From Acidimicrobiales bacterium AG-410-I20 (lineage in GTDB: Bacteria; Actinomycetota; Acidimicrobiia; Acidimicrobiales; MedAcidi-G1), in contig QCKS01000001.1 of assembly GCA_003215175.1 (NCBI GenBank), positions 1 through 64,000 on the forward strand: 64,000 bases of DNA, given 5' to 3'. Shown piece after piece: positions 1 to 7,631 of the stretch (the first letter of the stretch is position 1; each line of letters opens with the position of its first letter). The position numbers were made by a program, and so were the translations under genes. Below the pieces are notes generated by a model. The model was not told the origin of the DNA and made no database searches. It saw only the letters and a list, made by a program, of their open reading frames with translations.

Positions 1-384
1 GAAATAAGGAAAGTAGCCGCCTTGTTCGAATCGCAAAGAAGCGGAACCAGCTTCATCAAACAGATCTTCATTCAATCCGAGAAACCATCCGGATTCGCCT
101 TCCTCAAGTGACGGCATCACATTGTGTCGGTTACGGCCGTTATTCACCCAAGTGATGTTCGTGCCAGCGGAGACAGTAATTACACGATCATGAAAAACAT
201 TGTCCTCAATGCTGATAACAACTTCAACTTGCCCAGTGTAATCAACCGCATTATCAGGTATTTCAACCGCAACTAAAGGCGTTTCTTCAAAGCCGCCACT
301 AATAGAGGCGGGCCCGGAATTTACAGTATCGCTACACCCAATAAGAAAAGAAAGGATTAGAAGTAAACGAATAAGGAGTTTCAC
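1..384 (-). CDS. Cupredoxin-like lipoprotein, 3' end cut by window edge
   Basis: Not an ORF with a stop inside the window; the frame is open from a GTG at 384 down to base 1 (128 codons). The product starts with a lipoprotein signal peptide (KLLIRLLLILSFLIGC, lipid-acceptor Cys about residue 17). It is followed by a beta-rich domain containing the segment ITWVNNGRNRHNVMP, which is the typical strand and first copper-ligand His of plastocyanin/cupredoxin domains. The remaining Cys/His/Met ligands would lie beyond the edge. It follows the hydrolase gene by about 50 bases on the same strand and may share its transcript. Likely an exported, membrane-tethered copper protein; electron transfer is possible but cannot be shown from half a domain. 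Confidence 0.75.
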   Translation of the reverse strand, partial: MKLLIRLLLILSFLIGCSDTVNSGPASISGGFEETPLVAVEIPDNAVDYTGQVEVVISIEDNVFHDRVITVSAGTNITWVNNGRNRHNVMPSLEEGESGWFLGLNEDLFDEAGSASLRFEQGGYFPYF

Positions 385-436
385 GTCTAAAAACTTAGTG
401 GGAGAGACAAGATTCTCCTCTGATTCCAATCAAGAA

Positions 437-1336
437 CTAGGAGATATCCAAAGCATCCAATGTTCGAATCCACAAGTCATGGCGAGGATTCAAAATATCA
501 AAATGCGTGGCAGTGTCGTTAAAAATACCTTCGGCATCAACAAGAAAATCACTTTGACTAATCGGGACTGTCAAGTCATAACGGCCATGAACAGCAATAA
601 TTCGTGCCTCTGTGACTCCAGGTGTTGCCACTCGATAATGTTCAGGCACTTCTTCAGGCCCACCACCTAAAAAAGCCTGAACAGCGCCACGGCCGAGATT
701 ATCTTCTGCTGCAACGTATAAATCAACAACTGCAGCTTGAGCAACAACGGTGTGGGGAAGAACTTTTGGATTGCTACCTGGATCTTCCTCGCCAAGCCCC
801 GATCTACCTGCAGCCCAAAGAGCTAAGTGGCCGCCCGCAGAATGGCCAATAAAGGTCACATCATCAAGATCTAAAGGCTCGTCTAATTCGGTTAGGTAGT
901 CAATTGCCTTTGCTACATCTTCAAGTGTTCCGGGGTAGCCACCGCCTGGTATCCCAACAGCCCGATAGTCAAAATTCCAAGTCGCTACTCCACGGTTAGC
1001 AGCATCATCAGCAAGACCAGTCATGAGTGTTTCGTTGAATCCGGCTTTCCAAAATCCTCCATGAATAAAAACTAAAACTGGAAAAGGTCCCTCCCCAGGA
1101 GGTATGCGGAGGTTGCCGGCATTCCAAAGGCCATCTTCATATTGAATTCTTTCAACTCGTACACCATCAACCGGCACACTGGTTGTTGTGGTTGTTGTGG
1201 TTGTTGTGGTTGTCGTGGTTGTTTCAACATGCTGAGTTGTGAGATCTCCTGAAACCGATGTTTGACCAATCTCTGAATTAGTTCCACAAGAAGAAATAAT
1301 GAAACAACTGACGAGAAAAACACAAAATACGCGCAT
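437..1336 (-). CDS. Alpha/beta-hydrolase lipoprotein (esterase/lipase-like)
   Basis: 299 aa. A lipoprotein signal peptide ends in ISSC (Cys17). A run of 14 Thr (residues 39-52) forms a linker, and the alpha/beta-hydrolase domain follows. Catalytic features: oxyanion motif HGG at 92-94, nucleophile elbow GHSAG at 164-168 (Ser166), acid Asp254 in GRYDLTVP, and His278 or His286 near the C-terminus. This pattern fits the BD-FAE/COG0657 group of small-molecule esterases and peptidases; the substrate is unknown. The enzyme should act outside the membrane, tethered by lipid. It lies 43 bases downstream of the thioredoxin-like selenoprotein gene and upstream of the cupredoxin gene, so the three lipoproteins are probably an operon. 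Confidence 0.85.
   Translation of the reverse strand: MRVFCVFLVSCFIISSCGTNSEIGQTSVSGDLTTQHVETTTTTTTTTTTTTTSVPVDGVRVERIQYEDGLWNAGNLRIPPGEGPFPVLVFIHGGFWKAGFNETLMTGLADDAANRGVATWNFDYRAVGIPGGGYPGTLEDVAKAIDYLTELDEPLDLDDVTFIGHSAGGHLALWAAGRSGLGEEDPGSNPKVLPHTVVAQAAVVDLYVAAEDNLGRGAVQAFLGGGPEEVPEHYRVATPGVTEARIIAVHGRYDLTVPISQSDFLVDAEGIFNDTATHFDILNPRHDLWIRTLDALDIS
1181..1227 (-). repeat. Short tandem repeat encoding the poly-Thr linker
   Basis: On the plus strand the sequence repeats ggttgttgt-type units; on the coding strand these are ACA/ACC Thr codons giving 14 consecutive Thr. The repeat is in triplets, so length changes would lengthen or shorten the linker without shifting frame. Such Thr linkers are commonly seen between lipid anchor and folded domain in secreted proteins of Acidimicrobiia-like genomes. 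Confidence 0.8.
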
Positions 1337-1379
1337 TACCGCAACCTATAACAAGAAGAAAGATCAGATGTGGACTAGA

Positions 1380-1901
1380 TCAGACTTCACGGTTAGCTTC
1401 AACGAATTCTTTAAAAGCATCACCAGTCAAATCACCCATATGGCCGGTCACATCACCATTAGCAGTCACTAAAACAGTCGCCGGTTGCCCAAAGACACCA
1501 AACCGCTCCCATACAGAACCATCTAAGTCAACTAAGTTGATAAGCCCAGTTAAGCCCCACTCATTTAAAGTGGCAGAAACAACGTCAAGTCCGTCACCTT
1601 CACGCGCAACACCGACAATAGTTAGGTCTTTAATTGTGTTATTTGCCTCAGCGACCGTTGGGGCTTCTCGACGACAAATCGTTCAATTTGGATCCCAAAA
1701 CCAAAATAAGACATCTTCACCACCGAGTGCTGCCACATCAAATTCTGAGCCATCAACTTGAACCGAAGTAAAGTTCAAAATTTTCGGAATAGAAATAGAG
1801 GAGTTTGCAGTTTGGCTCTCATCGGCATCTGTGCTGCAACTCAAGGTTGCAACAATACCGAAGACGAAACATAAACATATAAGTACCGGCCGTAAGCGCA
1901 C
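1380..1901 (-). CDS. Thioredoxin-like selenolipoprotein with UxxC motif (TGA at 1685-1683 read as Sec)
   Basis: Read straight through one TGA, the frame from GTG 1901 to TGA 1382-1380 gives 173 aa. A lipoprotein signal peptide ends in TLSC (Cys22). The thioredoxin/TlpA-type domain follows, with VLFWFWDPN, then TGA as codon 73, then TICRREAP. Typical relatives read FWAPWCxxCRxEAP, so the TGA sits precisely on the first catalytic Cys and Cys76 is the resolving residue. After the TGA the frame continues with normal thioredoxin-fold sequence, including a GVFGQPATVLV segment that holds the cis-Pro loop, and ends with a C-terminal helix. TGA is a normal stop in neighbouring genes, so this is not a changed genetic code. 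Known: thioredoxin-like UxxC selenoproteins occur in marine bacteria. Alternatives are a nonsense mutation (Cys TGT/TGC to TGA) or a sequencing error. Confidence 0.8.
1642..1685 (-). promoter_or_regulatory. Candidate bacterial SECIS element after the in-frame TGA
   Basis: Hand-folded on the mRNA. Counting U of UGA as 1, bases 8-13 (UUUGUC) pair with 39-44 (GGCAAA), giving six pairs including one U-G. A further short stem pairs CGA (16-18) with UCG (32-34). The apical loop runs from 19 to 31 and opens with G. Loop distance from the UGA (about 18 bases) and a G at the loop start agree with the loose rules for bacterial SECIS elements. The fold has an internal loop and is not strong, so this is supporting evidence only. 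Confidence 0.45.
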
Positions 1902-2063
1902 ACAAATACTCTATGCCGGATACGGTCAGACGTGTGAGTACACGGTTTCTGATTTTTACAGCACTGTTATGCGGTTTAGTGCTTCTCGCTGCATTCACTG
2001 TCCAAGTGCTAATCGCGACATGAATTCTGTAAGAAACATTTGCAGTAAAGACGGACGGTCTGA

Positions 2064-2912
2064 ATGATTGATTTAGACGCTGCAACTGTTTTACTTCAAT
2101 GGTCAACTGGGAGCCTTTTCTTTCTTTGGCTTACTGGTAAAAGAAGAGAAGTAGGTATCGGATATGGATGGACGATCCGAATCACCTTCGGAATAATTCT
2201 TGCCGGATCAATTTTTGCCGGATTTGCTCAAGGGGAACTTTATTTACGTGAGATTTTCTCTATAGGAATGATGATGGCAGTTCTAGCAGCAATGGCCGTT
2301 TCCATTGTGCGACGGAAAGTCGGAGTAGCTAAACAAAGAAGAACCGAAGAGCAACGTACTGCCCGTGTGGCAGCAATGACTGGAATTGATAAAGCGAAAA
2401 AAACTTTTGAAGATGGATCAGAGTTTCCTCCCGCCTTAGACCTTGTCGCTCCATTATTTGGCTTAGTTGCGCTAATAATTGCAGGCATTGATGCAGGAGA
2501 ACCTCAAGCGCTAGCAGTCGCACGCACGCTAATCGGAGCCATGTTCTTAGGAGCGATAACTGATGCCATGCTTCTTGGCCATTGGTATCTAGTCCAACCA
2601 GGGTTGGCTCGAGGTCCGTTAAATGAACTTGTACGCTGGACTGGCTATGTTTGGCCGTTTGAATTGGCGGCGCTTTTATGGCCAACGGGCATGGTTTCAG
2701 TTTTGAACGGAACTATAGATGATGGATACAACGGAATGCTTGGCTGGTTTTGGGTCGCTTGCGCAATTTCAACAATTATTTTAGTTTTTGTTACTCGCGC
2801 TGCGCTAAAAGAGCGTCAGTACTCTGCAGTCATGGCAGCAACGGGATTGTTGTATCTAGCAATTTTGACCGCATTTGGAATGGATCTTGTAGCGAGAGCA
2901 ACTCTTGCGTAG
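2064..2912 (+). CDS. Uncharacterised polytopic membrane protein
   Basis: 282 aa, ATG start. I do not recognise the family. Hydrophobic stretches suggest seven or eight membrane segments: about residues 5-24, 36-54, 64-82, 124-145, 150-172, 190-212, 222-245 and 255-278. A charged cytoplasmic-type loop (RRKVGVAKQRRTEEQRTAR, about 83-101) sits between segments 3 and 4. A conserved-looking GHWYLVQPGL motif lies at the end of the fifth segment; a His-Trp pair inside a membrane helix could bind a metal or haem, but that is speculation. It is divergent from the selenoprotein gene across a 162-base gap that probably holds both promoters. Confidence 0.75.
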   Translation: MIDLDAATVLLQWSTGSLFFLWLTGKRREVGIGYGWTIRITFGIILAGSIFAGFAQGELYLREIFSIGMMMAVLAAMAVSIVRRKVGVAKQRRTEEQRTARVAAMTGIDKAKKTFEDGSEFPPALDLVAPLFGLVALIIAGIDAGEPQALAVARTLIGAMFLGAITDAMLLGHWYLVQPGLARGPLNELVRWTGYVWPFELAALLWPTGMVSVLNGTIDDGYNGMLGWFWVACAISTIILVFVTRAALKERQYSAVMAATGLLYLAILTAFGMDLVARATLA

Positions 2913-3024
2913 CCCCACAAACCCGAAGTAGTTCAGTTGAACAAACTATGCTGTAGGAGGCCAGTTCTTGTTAGAAGATGAGGTCTTCGTTGCTACTGCA
3001 ACGTGCTAGAGAATAGGAAATCGC

Positions 3025-3750
3025 GTGTGCGGATTACTTGGCGTTATCGCAACTGAAAATAATTATCTTTCAGCGGAAGACCTAAAAAGATTGCTTTCTA
3101 TAGGAAAATTGGCACAGCGCCGTGGAGTTGATGCCAGTGGGTTGGTTTTGCTTGAAAGCAATTATGACATTCATGTTGTGAAAGCAAACCATGGGTTTGA
3201 GACAATGATTCAAACAGATGCCGCTTCCAGCCTTCTTGAAACAGCAAAGAACACAGAGTCTTACGGTCTCTTTGGGCACAGTCGATTAGAAACACATGGA
3301 TATTCTGGGTCCCAAGTTAATAACCAGCCAGTTGTTTTGGGCAACTGGGTAGTTGTACATAACGGGGTCATAACTAACGCAGAAGAAATAAAAGACTCTC
3401 TTGGGCTTGATGACGGAGGCATTGAAACAGATTCAGTAGCGATAGCGCTTCTTTTAGAGGAATGGGATCAATCTGGCCGGTTAGTGGACAGTGACGAAAT
3501 TTTCAATCGTCTACGCGGGGAGTACAGCGTCATCGCTGCTTCACTGTCTGGAGAAGTTCTGTGCCGTACAAATGTTGGAAATCTCTACTCGGTATCCGGA
3601 GAGCAAGGTCAGATTTACTTAGCGAGCGAACCCATGCAATTCCCAAAAGAATTGCAGAGTGATTGTGAGCGCATAAACCTAGATCAAACTATTTTTTCTG
3701 CGAAACAAACAAGAAAAATCAGGTCAAGTGTCTGTTATCGATGCGAGTAG
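3025..3750 (+). CDS. Class II (Ntn-type) glutamine amidotransferase domain protein
   Basis: 241 aa, GTG start, chosen because it places Cys at position 2 (MCGLLGVIA), the N-terminal nucleophile after Met removal. Further GlmS/PurF-type landmarks: RRGVDASGL, FGHSRLETHG, NNQPVV and VVHNGVITN, which form the glutamine pocket and oxyanion site. There is no sugar isomerase, PRTase or Asn-synthetase domain; the protein is only the glutaminase, so it should hand ammonia to a partner. The next gene, overlapping by 23 bases in the +1 frame, is a PP-loop amidotransferase and is the obvious partner. Family certain, substrate inferred. Confidence 0.88.
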   Translation: MCGLLGVIATENNYLSAEDLKRLLSIGKLAQRRGVDASGLVLLESNYDIHVVKANHGFETMIQTDAASSLLETAKNTESYGLFGHSRLETHGYSGSQVNNQPVVLGNWVVVHNGVITNAEEIKDSLGLDDGGIETDSVAIALLLEEWDQSGRLVDSDEIFNRLRGEYSVIAASLSGEVLCRTNVGNLYSVSGEQGQIYLASEPMQFPKELQSDCERINLDQTIFSAKQTRKIRSSVCYRCE

Positions 3751-4960
3751 ACAAGAAACCGGTATGGAAGGAGCACAGGGACTCCATCTCCAATCAAATG
3801 AAGTAGAAGAAGACTTCTCGAGAAGAATGGAACGAGTAGCAGAACAAGCAAGCAGCTATGCAGCAACCTTAAGACGATGTACCGCGTGTGTGCTCCCAGA
3901 GACTTTTCCAGGTATTTCATTCAACGATCAAGGAGTTTGTTCTATTTGTCAAAATTTTCAAGAACCCGAGTATCCCGGACTTGAAAAATTATCAAGCGAT
4001 CTCCAAGATCAGTTAACACCAAATGGGAAAGTATTGGTTTGCTTAAGTGGAGGAAGAGACAGCTGTTATATCTTGCATCTAATTCATGAGTTTGGATTTG
4101 ATGTGATTGCTTACACCTATGACTGGGGGATGGTCACCACTGCAGCACGAGAGAATATGTCGCGCATGTGTGGAGATCTCGGTATAGAACATGTTCTAGT
4201 CTCACCAGATATTCGACAAAATCGCGTGCGCATTCATCGCGCATTGAGAGCGTGGTTAAAGAAGCCTAAATTGGGAACCATCCCAATATTAATGGCTGGC
4301 GATAAACCATATTTCCGGTGGGCCCGTGAAATCGCTCGAGAGCGTGGAGATATACCTGCAGTTTTAGCAGATCACCCAATGGAAACTACCGGGTTTAAAG
4401 CAATGCTTGCCGGTGCGACTTTTTCTCCAAATCAAGCTGGTGGAGTTTCGTATCGTCTTGGCCCAACTGGTATGGCAAAAATGGCTCTTTCCTATGGCCT
4501 GCATGCCGCACAATCTCCGGGAATGTTTCCTGCCCTTTTTAAAGAAGGGCTAACAGGATTCGTTGACTATTACTTAAGAAAGCATGACTTTGTTCGACCA
4601 TTCTCATACATTCCTTGGGAAGAAGAGCAACTAGAAGAATTATTGAGATCAAAATACGACTGGAGTTCTGGAGAAGACCGCTCATCCTCTTCGTGGAGAA
4701 TGGGCGATGGAACAGCCCCGTTCTATAATTTGATGTATCAAATCGGTCTCGGCATGACTGAGCATGACACTTTAAGATCAAACCAGATTCGTTATGGATT
4801 AATGGAAAGATCTGAAGCAATCACTCGACTAGAAACAGATAATCGTTTCAACTCACTTGGGTTGGCTTCATATTTTGTAACCGTTGGAATAGATCTTCAA
4901 TGGGCAGGAAGCCGAATAGAAGAATTTGCTTTTCAGAGTTTGGGTCATGAAGGCAATTAA
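3728..4960 (+). CDS. PP-loop N-acetyl-sugar amidotransferase, WbpG/PseA type
   Basis: 410 aa from a GTG at 3728 (an ATG at 3764 is an alternative start). A zinc-ribbon-like set of Cys51, 54, 71 and 74 (CTACVLPETFPG ... GVCSIC) is followed by the ATP-pyrophosphatase P-loop LSGGRDS (about 106-112). Both are diagnostic of the WbpG/WbuX/PseA family. These enzymes adenylate an N-acetyl group (or carboxyl) on a nucleotide sugar and replace it with ammonia to give an acetamidino group. Pseudomonas WbpG is fed by a HisH-like class I glutaminase; here the adjacent class II glutaminase probably does so. With the wbpA/B/E/D-type genes at 11.0-14.9 kb, the likely substrate is a diacetamido-uronic acid sugar nucleotide. 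Confidence 0.85.
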   Translation: MSVIDASRQETGMEGAQGLHLQSNEVEEDFSRRMERVAEQASSYAATLRRCTACVLPETFPGISFNDQGVCSICQNFQEPEYPGLEKLSSDLQDQLTPNGKVLVCLSGGRDSCYILHLIHEFGFDVIAYTYDWGMVTTAARENMSRMCGDLGIEHVLVSPDIRQNRVRIHRALRAWLKKPKLGTIPILMAGDKPYFRWAREIARERGDIPAVLADHPMETTGFKAMLAGATFSPNQAGGVSYRLGPTGMAKMALSYGLHAAQSPGMFPALFKEGLTGFVDYYLRKHDFVRPFSYIPWEEEQLEELLRSKYDWSSGEDRSSSSWRMGDGTAPFYNLMYQIGLGMTEHDTLRSNQIRYGLMERSEAITRLETDNRFNSLGLASYFVTVGIDLQWAGSRIEEFAFQSLGHEGN

Positions 4961-4981
4961 GTTAGGCGAAACCTTTTGGCG

Positions 4982-7540
4982 ATGATTTCTCTTTATATTT
5001 TTTCAACTCTCTTAGTCATAGCGACGGCATTTTGTGTAACGCTAATTTTTGATGATTGCAAATACCATTTTCGGCTACTTGCAGCGATAGTTCTTTACTA
5101 TGCAGAAATTGTTGTTCTAGGACGGCTGCTTTCTCTTTTTGGTCTAATAGGAAACCCACTTGCATGGCTATTAGCAGAACTCTTCATCTTCATACTGACT
5201 GCCTCATTTGTGTTTAGGCAGATTGGCCTGTCGGTACTGATGGAAGCATTTACCAAAGCCAAGGCCAAATGTTCTCCAAAGAGGGTTTTACAGGAAATAA
5301 GAGCCACAAAACTTCCACCTTATTTAGTTCCTGCTGCAGCAGTAATATTTTTTGGAGTTGTTGGGCTGCTCATTGTTTCACTCGCTGCATCAGTATTCAT
5401 ACCACAAACAATGGATGATATTTTGACGGCTTACCTCCCTCGAGTCGGCTATTGGATACAGGATGGAAGTCTTATTTATGCTCCTGCCTCTCCTTACAAT
5501 TCTGTTCAGTTCTCGTATCCGATAAATGCTCATATTCCTGTACTTCGAAGCATTGTTCTTTCTGAGCGGATCAATTTCATTGGCTTAGATCAATGGATTG
5601 CTGCGATTGTCAGTGCAGTAGGAATATTTGGCCTAGGGAAACTGTTTAATGCAAAAAAAGGTGTCTCATTAGCCATGGCAGGAATTTGGCTAATGATCCC
5701 AACTATTGGAGTGCAAATTGGAGTAGCACTCACCGATCTTCTAACTGTCTTTTTCTTCCTATCGGCGTTGATATTTGGTTACCTCGGGTGGACAGAGAAT
5801 CGACCATGGAAACTTGGAATCTCAACACTGGCGTTTGCTTTACTACTGGGAACTAAACAAACAGCGCTATTTTCGTTACCTGCGCTCATTGTCCCGGCCT
5901 TTGCCTTACTTAAGTCTCCCAATTACAGAGTTGAAGTCAAGAGACTGACCCAATGGGCATTAATTTCCGCACCATTCTTACTATTTGTAGGTTTGGATCG
6001 GTATCTACTGAATTGGCGTTACTACGGGCATCCATTAGGAGACCCTGATTCATTCAACCTCTTTACCGGTGGGCTTAGTATCTCTTTCGGAGAGAGAATT
6101 CGCTCGTTGATAGACAATGTCGAACGAACCCTTGTAAATATTTTCTTCGCGGATCTCGATTTTCTTCCTTATCAAGTCACTGATCAAATCTCGGATGCAT
6201 TTCAAACAAGGGAACCATTTATCACTATGGGTCGAGCAGTAAGTGGGGGTGTGCCCTGGTTGGGATTCATGGCCTCTTCGGTGCTCTTAATTGGGTTGGC
6301 TCTCGCCCTCGTACATTACATACGCAAGCCATCTAAGCTCCCACTTTTAGTAATACTGCCTGCTTTGACTCACCTTGGGGTTCTGTATTACATGCGCCCG
6401 TCTTTCTCGTTGGCTTTCTCTCGGTATCTCATCACCGCTGTTGCTTTATTACTACCCGTTGTGGCTTTTGGCGTGTCCAAGGTCAAACATCCGAAGAAGC
6501 AAATGTCCAGAGTGTTCTTAGGGGGAGTAAGCACCATAGTGGCGCTTGGGCTTCTGACTCAAGCGTCTTTCGCACTAACAAGATCCGAAGAAAGACCCAT
6601 CGGCTTAGAAAGTCCTGGATGGAACGAATCAAACTACGAAAGTTTTGCTCATTCAATGGGATTCATAGATCGTTATGAAATCATCAAGAGTTTGCGCTAC
6701 ATCGACACATGTCTCGAAATAGAAAATGGTGTCGGTATTTCTTATGGAAACAAATATCCGCAAGGTTTATTGTTTGGTGACAATTTCCAACGAGAAGTCC
6801 AACAATTACCTGGAGTATCAGTTGAAGATAAGGAAGTGTTTGATCCTGAAACAGGAGTATCTGCGCTAGTCGTAGCCACCTCAGAAGTCATAGAAATAGA
6901 AAGCGATTCACAGCTATTTTCACGAGCTGATGCGGAGCTTGCTGTGGGTTTTTTCGGACCGGTCTCAGTGGTGAGTCCGAAATCGGTTAGATCCGATCAA
7001 GAATGCAGAGTGAGTGGAAGTTTCTTAGTTCTAGACGCGATTCAAGCCGGCTTTTTTGATGAAGTTGAAGAAAATTCTGTAATTGTTGTTCCTGAATCAG
7101 GCGAATTCTTAGAGTTCGCACTTTCATGGGTCAAAACCTCATATTTTGACGAACGCAACATCGAGTTGGTACTAGCCACTCCTCCAAACTTAAGCCCTTG
7201 TTCGTCTACCGAAGGAATATGCACACAAACAGATCAAAGAGTGTATGTCTTGAACAATGTAGATCGAGCGGAAGGAACCAGTCTCTTCTTCGCTCCGGTA
7301 GAAAAAGATTTAGGTTACGAAGATAACCCACTGATAAGCATGCAGAAAGCCCGCATGTTCGGTAACGCAAGCCCAAATTGTGTTATGGAATCACCTTCTG
7401 CCGGAAAAATCCCGGAAATAGAAACTAACAACTTGACTCACCTATGTTCAGGCAGTTCAGCGCTCTTGTTGACTTTCTTAGAATGGTTTCACAGCGGCTG
7501 CACACGTGAGCTGAGAGGATGGTACATTTGCCCCGGCTAA
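4982..7540 (+). CDS. Large GT-C-type membrane glycosyltransferase
   Basis: About 852 aa from ATG 4982 (a TTG two codons upstream is possible). The N-terminal two-thirds is hydrophobic with roughly 12 membrane segments. Its first long extracytoplasmic loop contains the acidic motif MDDILTAYLPR, followed by Tyr/Pro-rich sequence, as in the ArnT/PMT-like GT-C fold where the Asp is catalytic. From about residue 540 onward it is a soluble, presumably extracytoplasmic domain with several Cys residues, which is unusual in size and not recognised. GT-C enzymes use polyprenyl-phosphate sugars on the outer face of the membrane. It lies 21 bases after the amidotransferase gene, in the same direction. 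Family assignment is by motif and topology only. Confidence 0.7.
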   Translation: MISLYIFSTLLVIATAFCVTLIFDDCKYHFRLLAAIVLYYAEIVVLGRLLSLFGLIGNPLAWLLAELFIFILTASFVFRQIGLSVLMEAFTKAKAKCSPKRVLQEIRATKLPPYLVPAAAVIFFGVVGLLIVSLAASVFIPQTMDDILTAYLPRVGYWIQDGSLIYAPASPYNSVQFSYPINAHIPVLRSIVLSERINFIGLDQWIAAIVSAVGIFGLGKLFNAKKGVSLAMAGIWLMIPTIGVQIGVALTDLLTVFFFLSALIFGYLGWTENRPWKLGISTLAFALLLGTKQTALFSLPALIVPAFALLKSPNYRVEVKRLTQWALISAPFLLFVGLDRYLLNWRYYGHPLGDPDSFNLFTGGLSISFGERIRSLIDNVERTLVNIFFADLDFLPYQVTDQISDAFQTREPFITMGRAVSGGVPWLGFMASSVLLIGLALALVHYIRKPSKLPLLVILPALTHLGVLYYMRPSFSLAFSRYLITAVALLLPVVAFGVSKVKHPKKQMSRVFLGGVSTIVALGLLTQASFALTRSEERPIGLESPGWNESNYESFAHSMGFIDRYEIIKSLRYIDTCLEIENGVGISYGNKYPQGLLFGDNFQREVQQLPGVSVEDKEVFDPETGVSALVVATSEVIEIESDSQLFSRADAELAVGFFGPVSVVSPKSVRSDQECRVSGSFLVLDAIQAGFFDEVEENSVIVVPESGEFLEFALSWVKTSYFDERNIELVLATPPNLSPCSSTEGICTQTDQRVYVLNNVDRAEGTSLFFAPVEKDLGYEDNPLISMQKARMFGNASPNCVMESPSAGKIPEIETNNLTHLCSGSSALLLTFLEWFHSGCTRELRGWYICPG

Positions 7541-7546
7541 AGACAC

Positions 7547-7603
7547 TGAACTGTAAAGAGTTCACGGTTGACGTATCGTGGTGAAATGGTTTTCTTGAAC
7601 CAT
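7547..7603. repeat. Two short inverted repeats between GT-C and flippase genes
   Basis: TGAACT-gtaaag-AGTTCA at 7547-7564 and ATGGTT-ttcttg-AACCAT at 7586-7603 are both perfect 6-base arms with 6-base loops. Neither is followed by a clear T-run, so they may be weak terminators/attenuators or operator sites. Chance is possible at this length. Confidence 0.3.
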
Positions 7604-7631
7604 GACACCCAATATTTGAGAGTTTTTACTA

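Noticed and set aside
1181-1227. Phase-variable repeat controlling the hydrolase gene
   Set aside because: The repeat unit is in multiples of three, so slippage would not switch the frame.
1537-1761. Plus-strand ORF over the thioredoxin-like gene
   Set aside because: Antisense shadow of the read-through frame; no homology pattern or start signal.
1683-1901. A complete 72-aa lipoprotein ending at TGA 1683
   Set aside because: The sequence after the TGA continues as the rest of the thioredoxin fold, so this is only the front part of a longer selenoprotein frame.
3728-3750. Programmed frameshift joining the glutaminase and PP-loop genes
   Set aside because: No convincing slippery heptamer in the 23-base overlap, and the second gene has its own GTG start and ATG alternative; ordinary coupling is simpler.
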